Made by a program: the position numbers and the translations under genes. Below, piece after piece: positions 25,899 to 33,375 of a stretch of 64,000 nt of DNA. The stretch covers positions 558,001 to 622,000 of the forward strand of contig JBASFK010000002.1 of assembly GCA_049652985.1 (NCBI GenBank). Direction: 5' to 3'. The notes beneath the pieces are model-generated. The model had not been told where the DNA came from. It ran no database searches and worked only from the letters and a program-made list of their open reading frames with translations. The DNA is from UBA7657 sp049652985. GTDB lineage: Bacteria; Pseudomonadota; Alphaproteobacteria; Micavibrionales; Micavibrionaceae. Positions within the stretch are counted from its first letter, which is position 1. Every line of letters begins with the position of its first letter.

Positions 25899-26804
25899 TT
25901 ACGCCGCTGAGAGGGTTTCGAGCGTGCGCGGCAGTTTCGGCACCCGTACATCCTGCAGCTCGATAATCTCGAACGCATCAGGCGAGGCGAACAGTTTGCG
26001 GAGAATGGCATTGTTCATGGCATGGCCCGCCTTCACGCCCTCATAGGCACCGAGAATGGGCGCACCGGCGAGATACATATCGCCGACGGCGTCCAGCAGC
26101 TTGTGACGGATGAATTCATCGCTGTGGCGCAGGCCTTCGGGATTCATCACGCTGTTTTTATCGAGGACGATCGCGTTCTCGAGCGAGCCGCCGAGCGCGA
26201 GGCCATTCTGGCGCATCATTTCAACTTCATGGAAGAAGCCGAACGTGCGCGAGTCCGCGAGGTCATGTCTGAAATTGCCGTTCAGCAGCTTGATCTCGTA
26301 ACGCTGACGGCCGATATCCGGGTGATCGAAATCGATCTCGCCCGCGAAAACAAATTCCTCGGCGGGCTTCAGCGTGACGGTCTTGCCGTTTTCTTCAATC
26401 GTCACTTCTTTCAAAATGCGGATCGCGCGGCGCGGCGCGTTTTGCGCTTTGACGCCGACCTTGTCGATCATGTCGACGAAGGGCTTCGAGCTGCCGTCCA
26501 TGGCGGGCACTTCCGGGCCATTGAGCTCGATCAGGATATTATCAACCGCGCAGCCGCGCAGGGCCGCCATCAGGTGCTCGACCGTGCCGACGCTGGCGCC
26601 GGAATCATTGGCGAGCACGGTGCAAAGACGCGTATCGGCCACCTTGTCCCACAGCGCGGGGATGCGGTTGTCGCCCTTGAGATCGGTGCGCACAAAGACG
26701 ATGCCGTGGCCGGGAGCGGCGGGCTTCAGGGCGAGATTAATCGCCGCGCCTGAGTGAAGGCCGGTTCCCGTAGCCGTGATTTCTTTTTGAATTGTGTGTT
26801 GCAT
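25899..26804 (-). CDS. lpxC: UDP-3-O-acyl-N-acetylglucosamine deacetylase
   Basis: A 301-residue zinc deacetylase, the committed step of lipid A synthesis. Metal-binding histidines are in TVEHLMAAL (near residue 78) and HKLLDAVGDMYLAG, with the catalytic histidine in KAGHAMNN near residue 263. GTGLHSGAAINL at the N-terminus is typical. ATG at 26804 begins MQHTIQKE; a TTG one codon earlier is open. It lies downstream of ftsZ, the conserved ftsZ-lpxC order of proteobacteria, here separated by a terminator and a palindromic repeat, so it probably has its own promoter. Confidence 0.96.
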   Translation of the reverse strand: MQHTIQKEITATGTGLHSGAAINLALKPAAPGHGIVFVRTDLKGDNRIPALWDKVADTRLCTVLANDSGASVGTVEHLMAALRGCAVDNILIELNGPEVPAMDGSSKPFVDMIDKVGVKAQNAPRRAIRILKEVTIEENGKTVTLKPAEEFVFAGEIDFDHPDIGRQRYEIKLLNGNFRHDLADSRTFGFFHEVEMMRQNGLALGGSLENAIVLDKNSVMNPEGLRHSDEFIRHKLLDAVGDMYLAGAPILGAYEGVKAGHAMNNAILRKLFASPDAFEIIELQDVRVPKLPRTLETLSAA

Positions 26805-26907
26805 CAATACCTTAGCGCATATACCCGTCTTAAAGTCTTACGCTAAAATATAGGAATCCCCTGCGATGCAACAAATCACAGTTTGTTGCCCTTTGTTACA
26901 CATAGAA

Positions 26908-26930
26908 AAGGCCCCCGGAGGAGCCTTCAA
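26908..26930 (-). terminator. Intrinsic terminator downstream of ftsZ
   Basis: Read on the minus strand, AAGGC and GCCTT enclose a GC-rich loop region with further C-G pairing, followed by TTTTC. It lies about 75 nt after the ftsZ stop, beyond a palindromic repeat, and would separate ftsZ from lpxC. Confidence 0.6.
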
Positions 26931-26938
26931 CCTATTCT

Positions 26939-26993
26939 GTCTTCCCCGCGAAAGCGGGGATCCGGTTTGAGACCCCCGCTTTCGCGGGGGAAG
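26939..26993. repeat. Palindromic repeat after ftsZ (CTTCCCCGCG family)
   Basis: Two hairpin-forming halves, CTTCCCCGCGAAAGCGGGGA and CCCCCGCTTTCGCGGGGGAA, separated by TCCGGTTTGAGAC; the whole is also an inverted repeat. It starts after the terminator and ends 7 nt before the ftsZ stop codon on the minus strand. Related arms occur inside ligA. Confidence 0.8.
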
Positions 26994-27000
26994 CAAAACT

Positions 27001-28794
27001 TTAATTCGCCTGGCGTCTCAGAAAGGCCGGGATGTCCAGCTCCTCGTCAGCCTGCGTGCGGGGTCTTGCCGCCGGGGTGTCGATATTCAGGCGTCCCTGC
27101 GACGGACCGCCGATATTCGATTGCGGCAGCGGCGAGCCACCGCCCAGCGAAGGCTGCGAACGTGGCGGCGCTGCGCGTTCACGCGGCGCGACTTCCTCGC
27201 GCATACCTTCCAGGTGCTGCTGCACCGTTCCCGTGATGCGCTCGAACAGTGAAGGCGTGCGCTTGCGGTCCGGGTTGGGAAGCTTGGGAGGGTTGAGCTG
27301 GAGGCCACCGCGCGATGTCGTCGTCTGCGCGTAAGATTGCGCGGGCGGCGGCGTATAGGAATGCGGCGAAGAGACCAGCAGTTCCGCAGCGGGGTCAACA
27401 AACTCGACCGGGCGGGGCGGAATGAAGGCTTCCTTGTAACGCTCGCCACGCAGCGCCGTGTTCTGCGCCACACTCACAGCCTGCTGCGGCGCGGACGCGA
27501 CGGCGAATTCACGCTGTTCGTATATCTCCAGTTCCGGGTCAACGGACGAAGCGGCGGCCAGGGCCTCCTGCTCGCGCGCATAAGCCACAACCGGTGCGAC
27601 GACCGGTGCGGTCGGCGGCGCGGTGATGCCGCGGATATTACCGGCGGCGGAATAAGCAGGCGGCGCATTGCGCTGCGCGGCGGGCGGATAGGTGCGGCCT
27701 GCAGAGATAGGCTGTTGATATTGGTGCTGCTGGTTTTCCGTCTGCGGCGTTGCGCGCTCGATCTTGCCGACGGCGCCGACGCGGCCCGTACCTGTGCCGG
27801 GCTTGTTTTTCGACATGGCTTCTTTCTCGATGCCGGTGGCAACGATGGAGACGCGCATGACGCCTTCGAGAGATTCATCGAAGGTCGCGCCGAAGATAAT
27901 GTTCGCATCGGGGTCGACCTCGTCACGGATGCGGTTGCAGGCCTCATCCACTTCGAACAGGGTCATGTCATAGCCGCCGGTGACGTTGATGATGACGCCG
28001 TGTGCGCCCTTCATCGAAATATCATCGAGCAGCGGGTTGTTGATCGCGGCTTCGGCGGCCTGCACGGCGCGCTTGTCGCCCGTGCCCTCGCCCGTGCCCA
28101 TCATGGCTTTGCCCATTTCCATCATCGCCGTGCGGATATCCGCGAAGTCGAGATTGATCAGGCCGGGACGGACCATCAGGTCGGTTACGCCGCGCACGCC
28201 GGATTGCAGAACGCCGTCCACCATGCGGAACGCTTCGGCAAAGCCGACTTTTTCGTTCGCGACGCGGAACAGGTTTTGATTTGGAATAACGATCAGGGTG
28301 TCGACATATTGCTGCATCTCCTGGATGCCGCTGTCGGCCATTTTCATCCTGTGCGTGCCCTCGAAGTGGAAGGGTTTAGTCACCACGCCCACGGTTAAAA
28401 TTCCGCGCTCGCGGCAGGCCCTGGCGATGACAGGCGCTGCGCCCGTGCCGGTGCCGCCACCCATACCGCAGGTGACGAACGCCATATTCGCGCCCTCGAC
28501 ATGCTTCAGCACGTCCTCCAGCGATTCTTCTGCTGCTGCCTTGCCGATCTCGGGCTTCGATCCCGCGCCGAGGCCGCCCGTGACATGGGCGCCAAGCTGT
28601 ATCTGGCGATCCGTCGGGCAGAGCGTGCTATCAAGGGCCTGTGCGTCCGTGTTGCAGACCAGGAACTCGCATCCTTCGAGGTTGGAGGAGATCATGTTGT
28701 TGACGGCATTACCGCCCGCGCCCCCCACACCGATGACGATGATTTTGGGCGAAAGCTTGTGCGCGTCTTTCGGCTGCATTTTTATATTGATCAT
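27001..28794 (-). CDS. ftsZ: Cell division GTPase FtsZ (long C-terminal linker)
   Basis: A 597-residue tubulin homologue forming the Z ring. The GTPase domain (about 15-330) has IKVIGVGGAGGNAV-type nucleotide binding (here IIVIGVGGAGGNAV), the tubulin signature GGGTGTGAAPV near residue 113 and the T7-loop NLDFADIRTAM near 214. A Pro/Gln/Ala-rich linker of about 230 residues follows, ending in the conserved C-terminal peptide DIPAFLRRQ that binds FtsA and ZapA/ZipA-type partners. Such long linkers are usual in alphaproteobacteria. Upstream, 371 nt separate it from ftsA and contain seven GANTC sites, suggesting its own cell-cycle-linked promoter. Confidence 0.97.
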   Translation of the reverse strand: MINIKMQPKDAHKLSPKIIVIGVGGAGGNAVNNMISSNLEGCEFLVCNTDAQALDSTLCPTDRQIQLGAHVTGGLGAGSKPEIGKAAAEESLEDVLKHVEGANMAFVTCGMGGGTGTGAAPVIARACRERGILTVGVVTKPFHFEGTHRMKMADSGIQEMQQYVDTLIVIPNQNLFRVANEKVGFAEAFRMVDGVLQSGVRGVTDLMVRPGLINLDFADIRTAMMEMGKAMMGTGEGTGDKRAVQAAEAAINNPLLDDISMKGAHGVIINVTGGYDMTLFEVDEACNRIRDEVDPDANIIFGATFDESLEGVMRVSIVATGIEKEAMSKNKPGTGTGRVGAVGKIERATPQTENQQHQYQQPISAGRTYPPAAQRNAPPAYSAAGNIRGITAPPTAPVVAPVVAYAREQEALAAASSVDPELEIYEQREFAVASAPQQAVSVAQNTALRGERYKEAFIPPRPVEFVDPAAELLVSSPHSYTPPPAQSYAQTTTSRGGLQLNPPKLPNPDRKRTPSLFERITGTVQQHLEGMREEVAPRERAAPPRSQPSLGGGSPLPQSNIGGPSQGRLNIDTPAARPRTQADEELDIPAFLRRQAN

Positions 28795-28907
28795 AGTGGC
28801 CCCCTTGTCGGGTTTGAACGGGTTACAAAGCTGAAGGACAGCCTCGTGGTAGGAATTGCGGAAAGTTTATGGGAGTTCGGAAAGGCAGAAAAGCGGAAAA
28901 GCAAAGC

Positions 28908-29080
28908 GATTCAGGAGTTTTACGCAGATTCGTGTTACTTCCATGCTATCCGGCGCTGACAAAAAGATTCAAGTAAATTCGCTAACTGACTCATTTGATT
29001 CAGTTTTTCAAATCAAATATCTATATGTAGAGTGATTCACAGGCTTATACACACAATATTGTGGATAAAAATGGGGATTC
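28908..29080. promoter_or_regulatory. GANTC methylation-site cluster upstream of ftsZ
   Basis: Seven GANTC sites occur in 173 bp: 28908, 28927, 28966, 28988 (GACTC), 28997, 29034 and 29076. Fewer than one is expected by chance. GANTC is the target of the alphaproteobacterial cell-cycle methyltransferase CcrM, and ftsZ is a known CcrM-responsive gene in Caulobacter. A perfect inverted repeat ATTTGATT (28993-29000) / AATCAAAT (29011-29018) overlaps two of the sites and may be an operator. Confidence 0.6.
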
Positions 29081-29158
29081 GTCATTGCGAGGAGCGGAAC
29101 GCGACGAAGCAATCCAGCTTTTGGCTCTATGGATTGCTTCGCTAACGCTCGCAATGAC
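29081..29158. repeat. Palindromic repeat after ftsA (GTCATTGCGAGGAGC family)
   Basis: GTCATTGCGAGGAGC and GCTCGCAATGAC form the outer arms, GAAGCAATCCAG and ATGGATTGCTTC the inner arms of a 78-bp palindrome. A degenerate relative (47022-47100) lies between mraZ and rsmH. It sits just after the ftsA stop and could end ftsA transcripts. Confidence 0.85.
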
Positions 29159-29165
29159 GGAATGA

Positions 29166-30434
29166 TTACCAATTCTCTCTCAGCCACAACCGCGCACGTT
29201 CCCACACGCTTCCCGCTTCGGCCTGCTGCATGATCGTTGCCGGCATCTCGTCGGAGCGCTCGGAGACATAAGTCAGGAGCCCTGCCGCTGTCGAAAAGGC
29301 CGGGCCGCTCACGGCGTCGGGCAGGCCGCTGAGACGGATGGGCCTCCCCAATCGCACCTGCTTGTCCATAACGTGCTGGGCGATGTCGCGCAGGCCCGCG
29401 ATCTGCGACGCGCCGCCTGTCAGGACCACGCGGCGACCCAGCGCGGGGCCAAGGCCGCTGTCCTGCAGCCTCGCGCGCACCAGTTCGAAAATCTCTTCGA
29501 TGCGCGGCTGGATGATCCCCACTAATAATGAACGCGGCACATGGTTCGGCTGGTGTCTTTCATCCTCGCCCAATCTTGGAACATCGATCAGTTCGCTTTC
29601 GTCGTGGCCGGTGCCCATCGCGCTGCCGTACAGGACCTTCAATCGCTCGGCGTCCGCCAGCGATGTGGTGAGACCGCGCGCGATATCGCTGGTGACATGC
29701 TGGCCGCCGATGGGGATCGCATCGCTATAAATAAGTGCGCCGCCGTGAAACACGGCGTAAGACGTCACGCCGCCGCCCATATCGATGAGCGTGCAGCCGA
29801 GGTCCATTTCATCCTCCACCAGGCACGCAAGACCCGCCGCATAGGACGAGGTGCAGAAGGCCGAGATATCCAGATGCGAGCGGTCGATGCAGGTCGCGAT
29901 ATTCCGGAGCGCCGACATGTCGCCCGTCACCATATGAATGTCCACGCTCATCGTCTGGCCGAACATGCCGCGCGGCTCGCGGATGCCCTCGTGACCGTCG
30001 ATGTGGTAATTGATCGGCACCGTATGGATAAGCTCGAAATCGTCGCTCATCACGTTTTCCTGCGCCTTGGCCAGCGCGCGGCGCACGTCGTTATCCGTAA
30101 TTTCATGGCCTGCAATCTGCAAATCCGCGCGGTGCGCATGAGAAACCGCATGCACGCCGGGCAAATTCACGACGACTTCCCGCAGCGGGTAGCCCTTCAT
30201 CACGCTCGCCGCCATGTTCTCGGCGGCATGCACTGTCTGGCGCAACACGGCCTCTGCCGCATTTAAATCTGTGATGGTGCCGTTCTTGACGCCGCGCGAG
30301 GCATGATGCCCAACACCCAGCACTTCGAATCCGCCCTCGCCGTCGGTGACGCGGCCGATGAAGCACGTGATCTTGCTGCTGCCGATATCAAGGGCGGCGA
30401 GCAACGAGCCTCTGGGTTTGGATTTATGTTTCAT
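29166..30434 (-). CDS. ftsA: Cell division actin-like protein FtsA
   Basis: A 422-residue actin-fold protein that tethers FtsZ to the membrane and recruits later division proteins. Landmarks: LAALDIGSSKITCFIGRV (phosphate 1), the 1C domain around residues 90-160, TLIDMGGGVTSYAVFHGG (phosphate 2, near 216) and VVLTGGASQIAGLRD (adenosine loop, near 335). The C-terminus ends in an amphipathic helix with WERARLWLRENW, the expected membrane-targeting sequence. It follows ftsQ by 13 nt. Confidence 0.96.
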   Translation of the reverse strand: MKHKSKPRGSLLAALDIGSSKITCFIGRVTDGEGGFEVLGVGHHASRGVKNGTITDLNAAEAVLRQTVHAAENMAASVMKGYPLREVVVNLPGVHAVSHAHRADLQIAGHEITDNDVRRALAKAQENVMSDDFELIHTVPINYHIDGHEGIREPRGMFGQTMSVDIHMVTGDMSALRNIATCIDRSHLDISAFCTSSYAAGLACLVEDEMDLGCTLIDMGGGVTSYAVFHGGALIYSDAIPIGGQHVTSDIARGLTTSLADAERLKVLYGSAMGTGHDESELIDVPRLGEDERHQPNHVPRSLLVGIIQPRIEEIFELVRARLQDSGLGPALGRRVVLTGGASQIAGLRDIAQHVMDKQVRLGRPIRLSGLPDAVSGPAFSTAAGLLTYVSERSDEMPATIMQQAEAGSVWERARLWLRENW

Positions 30435-30447
30435 GGGAATTATACGC

Positions 30448-31299
30448 TCAGATATTGCTTCCAGCCTTGGCGCTGGCCTTGTATTCCTGCGCCGCGCCGG
30501 GCACGGGCTCGACGATCATACGGCCCTCCTCGCGCAGATCAACAGAAAGAATGTCTTTTTCCAGCAAACCCTGCTTTTCCGCCGCTTCGCCGAGTCTGCG
30601 GAGCGCGAGGCCGATCTCGCCTTCGGGGAGTTTCGCTGTGACATTGCCGTCGAACACCAGGTCCCAGCGCCGCCCGCCCATCCATTTCGCGGCCCGGACG
30701 CGCGCCTTCAGGTCCGGCTCTGCCTCAAGGTTCCTGATCAGCACCGGGGCCTGCGGCGGGGCGTCCTCGCCCATGACGATCACCAGGTTCTTGAACCGCC
30801 CCAAATTATCACGCGTGATTGGCTTGCCTTCTTCGTCCAGCAGCTCCAGCGCGCCGTCGCGTTGCCAGAGGGCCAGCGGCTTTTTCTCCGTCAGGCCCAC
30901 ATAAATCGTATCGGGCAGGCGGCGCTCGACGCGGGCATCCCGTACCCAGTTGATCCTTTTGAGCTGCTCGCGCGTCTCGTCGGGGTTGAAAGCGAAGAGC
31001 GGGTCGCCCTTCTCGGTGGCGATGATGGCCTTGAGAATATCCGCATCCGTATAGACGCGGCCCTCGACAAGAATATTGTTCACGGAAAATCCCATGCCGG
31101 AGGATGCCTCGTGCGCCTGCGCGGCCAGCCAGTCGCCCGCCCGCCCGGCATTGCCGCTCATGAAAAACCACGATCCGCCCCAGAAGCCCGCGACCCCGAT
31201 CACCAGGCCTACGCCGAAACGCTTCAGCCACGGCATAAGCACGGCCAGCGGCCCCTTGCGCCGCTTGTTGACCGTGAATTTGCTCCGGTAAGTCGCCAT
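30448..31299 (-). CDS. ftsQ: Cell division protein FtsQ
   Basis: A 283-residue bitopic membrane protein: basic cytosolic N-terminus, one TM helix near residues 28-48, a POTRA domain (NILVEGRVYTDADILKAI through about residue 145) and a beta domain containing RDNLGRFKNLVIVMGEDAP. FtsQ links early and late divisome proteins through FtsB and FtsL. Its ATG overlaps the last base region of ddl (both at 31299), so translation is probably coupled. The order ddl-ftsQ-ftsA-ftsZ is classical. Confidence 0.94.
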   Translation of the reverse strand: MATYRSKFTVNKRRKGPLAVLMPWLKRFGVGLVIGVAGFWGGSWFFMSGNAGRAGDWLAAQAHEASSGMGFSVNNILVEGRVYTDADILKAIIATEKGDPLFAFNPDETREQLKRINWVRDARVERRLPDTIYVGLTEKKPLALWQRDGALELLDEEGKPITRDNLGRFKNLVIVMGEDAPPQAPVLIRNLEAEPDLKARVRAAKWMGGRRWDLVFDGNVTAKLPEGEIGLALRRLGEAAEKQGLLEKDILSVDLREEGRMIVEPVPGAAQEYKASAKAGSNI

Positions 31300-32519
31300 T
31301 ACACCGCCCTCCTGAACAAACGCGCGTCAACAGGAACGGAATCTTTCGGGAAGTTTCTTTTTTTGCGCTCCGTAATCGCCTCTTCAATCAGCGCCGTCAT
31401 CAGTTCGGAAAATAATTTCGGCTCGGGCGCGGCCTCCCACAGGAAATAACCGATCGAGCCCGGCCACGGGTTGACCTCGTTCAACCATAGCTCGCCCGTT
31501 TTCGAGTCAGAGATAAAGTCGATGCGCGGCGCGCCGGTGCCGTCCAGCCCCTCATACATACGCTTCGCCCAGTTTCGAATATTTTCTTCAGTCTTTCCGT
31601 CGAGCTTAGGGTTGATTTCGCGCGTGAGGCTCAGCATGCCCTGGCTCGCCTGCCCGGGTTGCTTGCTGCCGCTTTTCTGGCCCTTGGTACCGCCGCCGGA
31701 TAAATATTTCTGTTTGAAATCCAGCAATTCCTGGTTGTTCTTCGGACGCTCAATGGCCGAGGTTTTGATATCGCCGAATGCCTTCGTGACCGCGACATTA
31801 TACTCGACCATGTTCTGGACGAACGGCTCGACAATCGCGACCTCGTCGAATTCAAAGATGGCGGGCAGGCTGGCCGCGATTTCCTCGGCATTCGTCGCCT
31901 TCGCCACGCCGATGGAGCTGCCGAGGTGCGAAGGCTTCACGATGCAGGGAAAGCCGATATTCTTTTCGCGCAGCGTTTCCTCGATCTTGTTTTTCGCGAT
32001 CATGTAACCCTGCTCCGGGCGCTTCAGGACCGCATAAGGAAGAACAGGTATGTCGATGCCATGCATGGCTTTTTTGGTTGCGGCCTTGTCCATGAGAACG
32101 GAAGACGCCAATGTTCGCATCCCGGCATAGGCAACACCCGCAAGCTCAAATAATCCCTGGATATTTCCGTCCTCGCCGAACAATCCATGAAAGGATGGAA
32201 CGGCGGCATCGAATTCGATTATTTTTCCGCCGAGCAGCCCGGTCTTTTTCGGGATCAGTCTCCCGGTTCTCCCGGTGGTGACGTCCAGCGTCACTTCTTT
32301 CGTCTGGGCGCGGGTATTGGCATGGAGCATGTAATTTTCGCGTTTGCGCAAAACATCGCCCGTCAGCCATACCCCGTCGGTGGTGACATAAACCGGGAAC
32401 GCGTCGAATTTCGCCGGGTCGATGGCCCCTAGAATCTGGAGGCCCGTTACAACCGAGACATCATGCTCCGGGGACCGGCCGCCGAAGAACACCGCGATGC
32501 GTTTTTTTGCATATGACAT
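31299..32519 (-). CDS. ddl: D-alanine--D-alanine ligase, unusual long form
   Basis: A 406-residue ATP-grasp ligase that joins two D-Ala for the peptidoglycan stem. Family residues are present: FFGGRSPEHDVSV, FHGLFGEDGNIQG, IVKPSHLGSSIGV and the metal-binding RIDFI...LNEVN near residue 345. It is 80-100 residues longer than the DdlB usually found in this slot, carries a Gly/Lys/Gln-rich insert in the omega-loop region (YLSGGGTKGQKSGSKQPGQA), and ends EVNPWPGSIGYFLWE where typical Ddl has a N-T-x-P-G-x-T motif. This suggests a divergent subfamily, and the second substrate (D-Ala or another D-residue) is less certain. It is transcribed divergently from the hydrolase-MurF-like pair. Confidence 0.88.
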   Translation of the reverse strand: MSYAKKRIAVFFGGRSPEHDVSVVTGLQILGAIDPAKFDAFPVYVTTDGVWLTGDVLRKRENYMLHANTRAQTKEVTLDVTTGRTGRLIPKKTGLLGGKIIEFDAAVPSFHGLFGEDGNIQGLFELAGVAYAGMRTLASSVLMDKAATKKAMHGIDIPVLPYAVLKRPEQGYMIAKNKIEETLREKNIGFPCIVKPSHLGSSIGVAKATNAEEIAASLPAIFEFDEVAIVEPFVQNMVEYNVAVTKAFGDIKTSAIERPKNNQELLDFKQKYLSGGGTKGQKSGSKQPGQASQGMLSLTREINPKLDGKTEENIRNWAKRMYEGLDGTGAPRIDFISDSKTGELWLNEVNPWPGSIGYFLWEAAPEPKLFSELMTALIEEAITERKKRNFPKDSVPVDARLFRRAV

Positions 32520-32571
32520 GGATTTTACTATTCGTCCGGGCGTGGTATGACAGTTACGGCAATATTAAAGC

Positions 32572-33375
32572 ATGAAAAACACAGTGATTAAAGACAATTT
32601 GACCCCTGAGCAGGGCTTAGGCATTGCCTTTGAAACGCTTGGGAAAAAGGATTCCCCAAGGGTGTTCTGGGGGCATGGCTGGGGCCAGAACCGGGCCGCC
32701 TTCCGGCCCCTTGTCCAGGGGCTTGAATCCTTCGGTTCACACACCCTTGTCGATTTCCCGGGCTTTGGCGACAGTCCGCCGCCGCCAGAGTCGTGGGGCA
32801 CCGCCGAATATGCCGACAAAACGGCCGCATTTATCCGTGAACACGCCCCCGGAAAGATCATCTGGGTCGGGCATTCCTTCGGCTGCCGCGTGGGGCTTCA
32901 GCTTGCCGCCCGCCACCCGGATTTAATCGCCGGGCTGTTCCTGATCGCGGGCGCGGGTCTGAAACGCCGACGCCCGCTCTGGCAGTCCGTTTACTTCAAT
33001 CTCCGCATTTACACATTCAAGGCGCTGAAAAAACTTGTTCCCCTCGGCCTTATCAACGAAGACTGGCTCCGGTCTAAATTCGGCAGCGCCGATTACCGCA
33101 ATGCCGGGCCGATGCGCGCCATACTGGTTAAAACCATCAGTGAAGATTTGACCGAAATCGCGCGAACCGTTTCATGCCCCACGGCATTAGTGTACGGCAT
33201 GAACGACTCCGAAACCCCGCCCGAAATCGGCGAAAGACTGCAAAAGCTCATTCCTGGCGCGGAATTGAGTATACTCCCCGGCCAGGACCATTACAGCGTC
33301 CTGGGCGAAGGCCGTCACCAAATTGCCCCGTTATTGAAAAAATTCATGGAGAGGATCGATGCAACTGCTCGCTAG
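32572..33375 (+). CDS. Alpha/beta hydrolase next to the membrane MurF-like ligase
   Basis: A 267-residue alpha/beta hydrolase: oxyanion strand VFWGHGWGQNRAAF (residues ~23-36), nucleophile elbow WVGHSFGCRVGL (Ser near 102), acid in YGMNDSETP and histidine in PGQDHYSVLGEG. No signal peptide, so cytosolic. It overlaps the following MurF-like gene by 17 nt and is divergent from ddl with a 52-nt gap. Its substrate is not predictable; the tight coupling to a cell-wall ligase makes a wall-precursor or membrane-lipid ester possible, which is inference. Confidence 0.85.
   Translation: MKNTVIKDNLTPEQGLGIAFETLGKKDSPRVFWGHGWGQNRAAFRPLVQGLESFGSHTLVDFPGFGDSPPPPESWGTAEYADKTAAFIREHAPGKIIWVGHSFGCRVGLQLAARHPDLIAGLFLIAGAGLKRRRPLWQSVYFNLRIYTFKALKKLVPLGLINEDWLRSKFGSADYRNAGPMRAILVKTISEDLTEIARTVSCPTALVYGMNDSETPPEIGERLQKLIPGAELSILPGQDHYSVLGEGRHQIAPLLKKFMERIDATAR

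Larger units (their letters stand above)
28795..29165. other. ftsA-ftsZ intergenic region
   Basis: This 371-nt stretch has no gene. Its left part (28795-28900) is plain leader before ftsZ; its middle (28908-29080) holds the GANTC cluster and an 8-bp inverted repeat; its right part is a 78-bp palindromic repeat next to the ftsA stop. It is the natural place for an ftsZ promoter independent of ftsQA. Confidence 0.6.

Noticed and set aside
26939..26993. CRISPR-like repeat
   Set aside because: Only two inverted arms, not regularly spaced direct repeats with spacers; no cas genes anywhere in the window.
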